From NCBI GenBank assembly GCA_009103225.1, contig RHPI01001559.1, positions 4,274-63,067 of the forward strand: a DNA stretch of 58,794 nt, in the 5' to 3' direction. The notes under the pieces are model-generated. The model was not told the origin of the DNA and made no database searches. It worked only from the letters and a program-made list of their open reading frames with translations. Source of the DNA: Chlorokybus atmophyticus. Lineage: Eukaryota; Streptophyta; Chlorokybophyceae; Chlorokybales; Chlorokybaceae. Numbering within the stretch: position 1 is the first letter of the stretch; each line of letters starts with the position of its first letter. This document shows, piece by piece, positions 58,581-58,794 of this stretch. Both the position numbers and the translations under genes were made by a program.

Positions 58581-58794
58581 TTAGTTGGCCATCCCGCATC
58601 CCAACACGTGCGCCTGTCCCGCCTTGCAGCACTCGGCGTACGTGGTCCACACCGAGCCGGGGCCCCAGTTGCACGCGGAAGGGTTGGGCCCGCAGTCGCG
58701 CTTCGGCCACCACGCGCTGGCGACGTAACAACCGCTGCCTCCAGGTGTGGGTGAGGGTGTGGGTGAGGGAGTGGGTGAGGGGGTAGGGGAGGGG
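58581..58794 (-). CDS. extracellular-matrix-type glycoprotein, C-terminal part (Pro-Ser-Pro-Thr repeat plus Cys-rich module)
   Basis: The gene runs in from beyond the right edge on the minus strand; 70 codons and a TAA stop (58583-58581) are in the window. The visible part starts with four or more PSPT units, the kind of arabinogalactan/extensin-like stalk in which Pro becomes hydroxylated and glycosylated in volvocine algae. A compact module with six Cys follows (SGCYVASAWWPKRDC, SACNWGPGSVWTTYAECC, LGCG). The protein ends MAN. Such proteins are secreted to the cell wall or surface coat. The name of the Cys-rich module is not known to me. The (GGGTGA)n-like repeat on the plus strand at 58745-58785 is simply this Pro-rich coding DNA. 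Confidence 0.7.
   Translation of the reverse strand, partial: PSPTPSPTPSPTPSPTPGGSGCYVASAWWPKRDCGPNPSACNWGPGSVWTTYAECCKAGQAHVLGCGMAN

Noticed and set aside
58740-58794. GGGTGA-rich minisatellite at the right edge as telomere-like DNA
   Set aside because: On the minus strand it is the Pro-Ser-Pro-Thr coding repeat of the matrix glycoprotein.

Overview
The window is nuclear DNA of a photosynthetic eukaryote, most likely a chlorophyte green alga of the Chlamydomonadales type. The genes are dense with short GT-AG introns. They include plant-lineage families (a DEG9-type protease and an MLO-type seven-helix protein), and a gene at the right edge has the (Pro-Ser-Pro-Thr)n plus Cys-rich layout of volvocine-type extracellular matrix glycoproteins. 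Base composition looks roughly balanced and TGCATGCATG tracts are abundant. That would suit a Dunaliella-like genome better than a GC-rich Chlamydomonas, but the species call is only a guess.

Layout. 0-12 kb is repeat territory: the 3' end of a retroelement with a PHD-capped integrase tail and a 240-bp perfect direct repeat, a degenerate ~1.4-kb unit present twice, a ~760-bp dispersed repeat with short terminal direct repeats, and a ~0.7-kb foldback element. At 12.1-17.9 kb there is a divergent gene pair sharing a ~520-bp GC-rich spacer: a plastid-type membrane protein (-) and DEG9 (+). At 18-20.5 kb lie repeat fragments and a ~530-bp GA tract. At 20.5-22.6 kb is an uncertain minus-strand gene. 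At 23.3-26.1 kb is a membrane-anchored histidine acid phosphatase-like protein. At 28.6-31.4 kb is a C2-C2-transmembrane-LysM protein. A sequencing gap occupies 32119-32465. At 33.6-36.0 kb is a broken reverse transcriptase split by tRNA-derived SINE copies. At 37.97-42.55 kb is a complete pogo/Tc5-like DNA transposon with inverted ends and a TA target duplication, inserted in a ~195-bp tandem repeat. At 44.2-47.4 kb is an MLO protein gene. 47.4-51.2 kb is AT-rich and repeat-rich. At 51.2-52.5 kb is a very acidic protein gene (-). At 53.9-56.8 kb is V-type ATPase subunit C. At 58.6-58.8 kb is the 3' end of the matrix glycoprotein gene (-).

For five genes (DEG9, acid phosphatase, C2-LysM, MLO, V-ATPase C) and for the transposase, all exon phases close and the coding length is a multiple of three. 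Those models are strong even though no alignment could be run. The genes do not form a pathway; they are separate eukaryotic housekeeping or signalling loci in a transposon-rich background. The strongest candidate for something undescribed is the C2-C2-TM-LysM architecture. Next come the intact, nested pogo-like element with its downstream in-frame extension, and the acid phosphatase that lacks the usual catalytic Asp.
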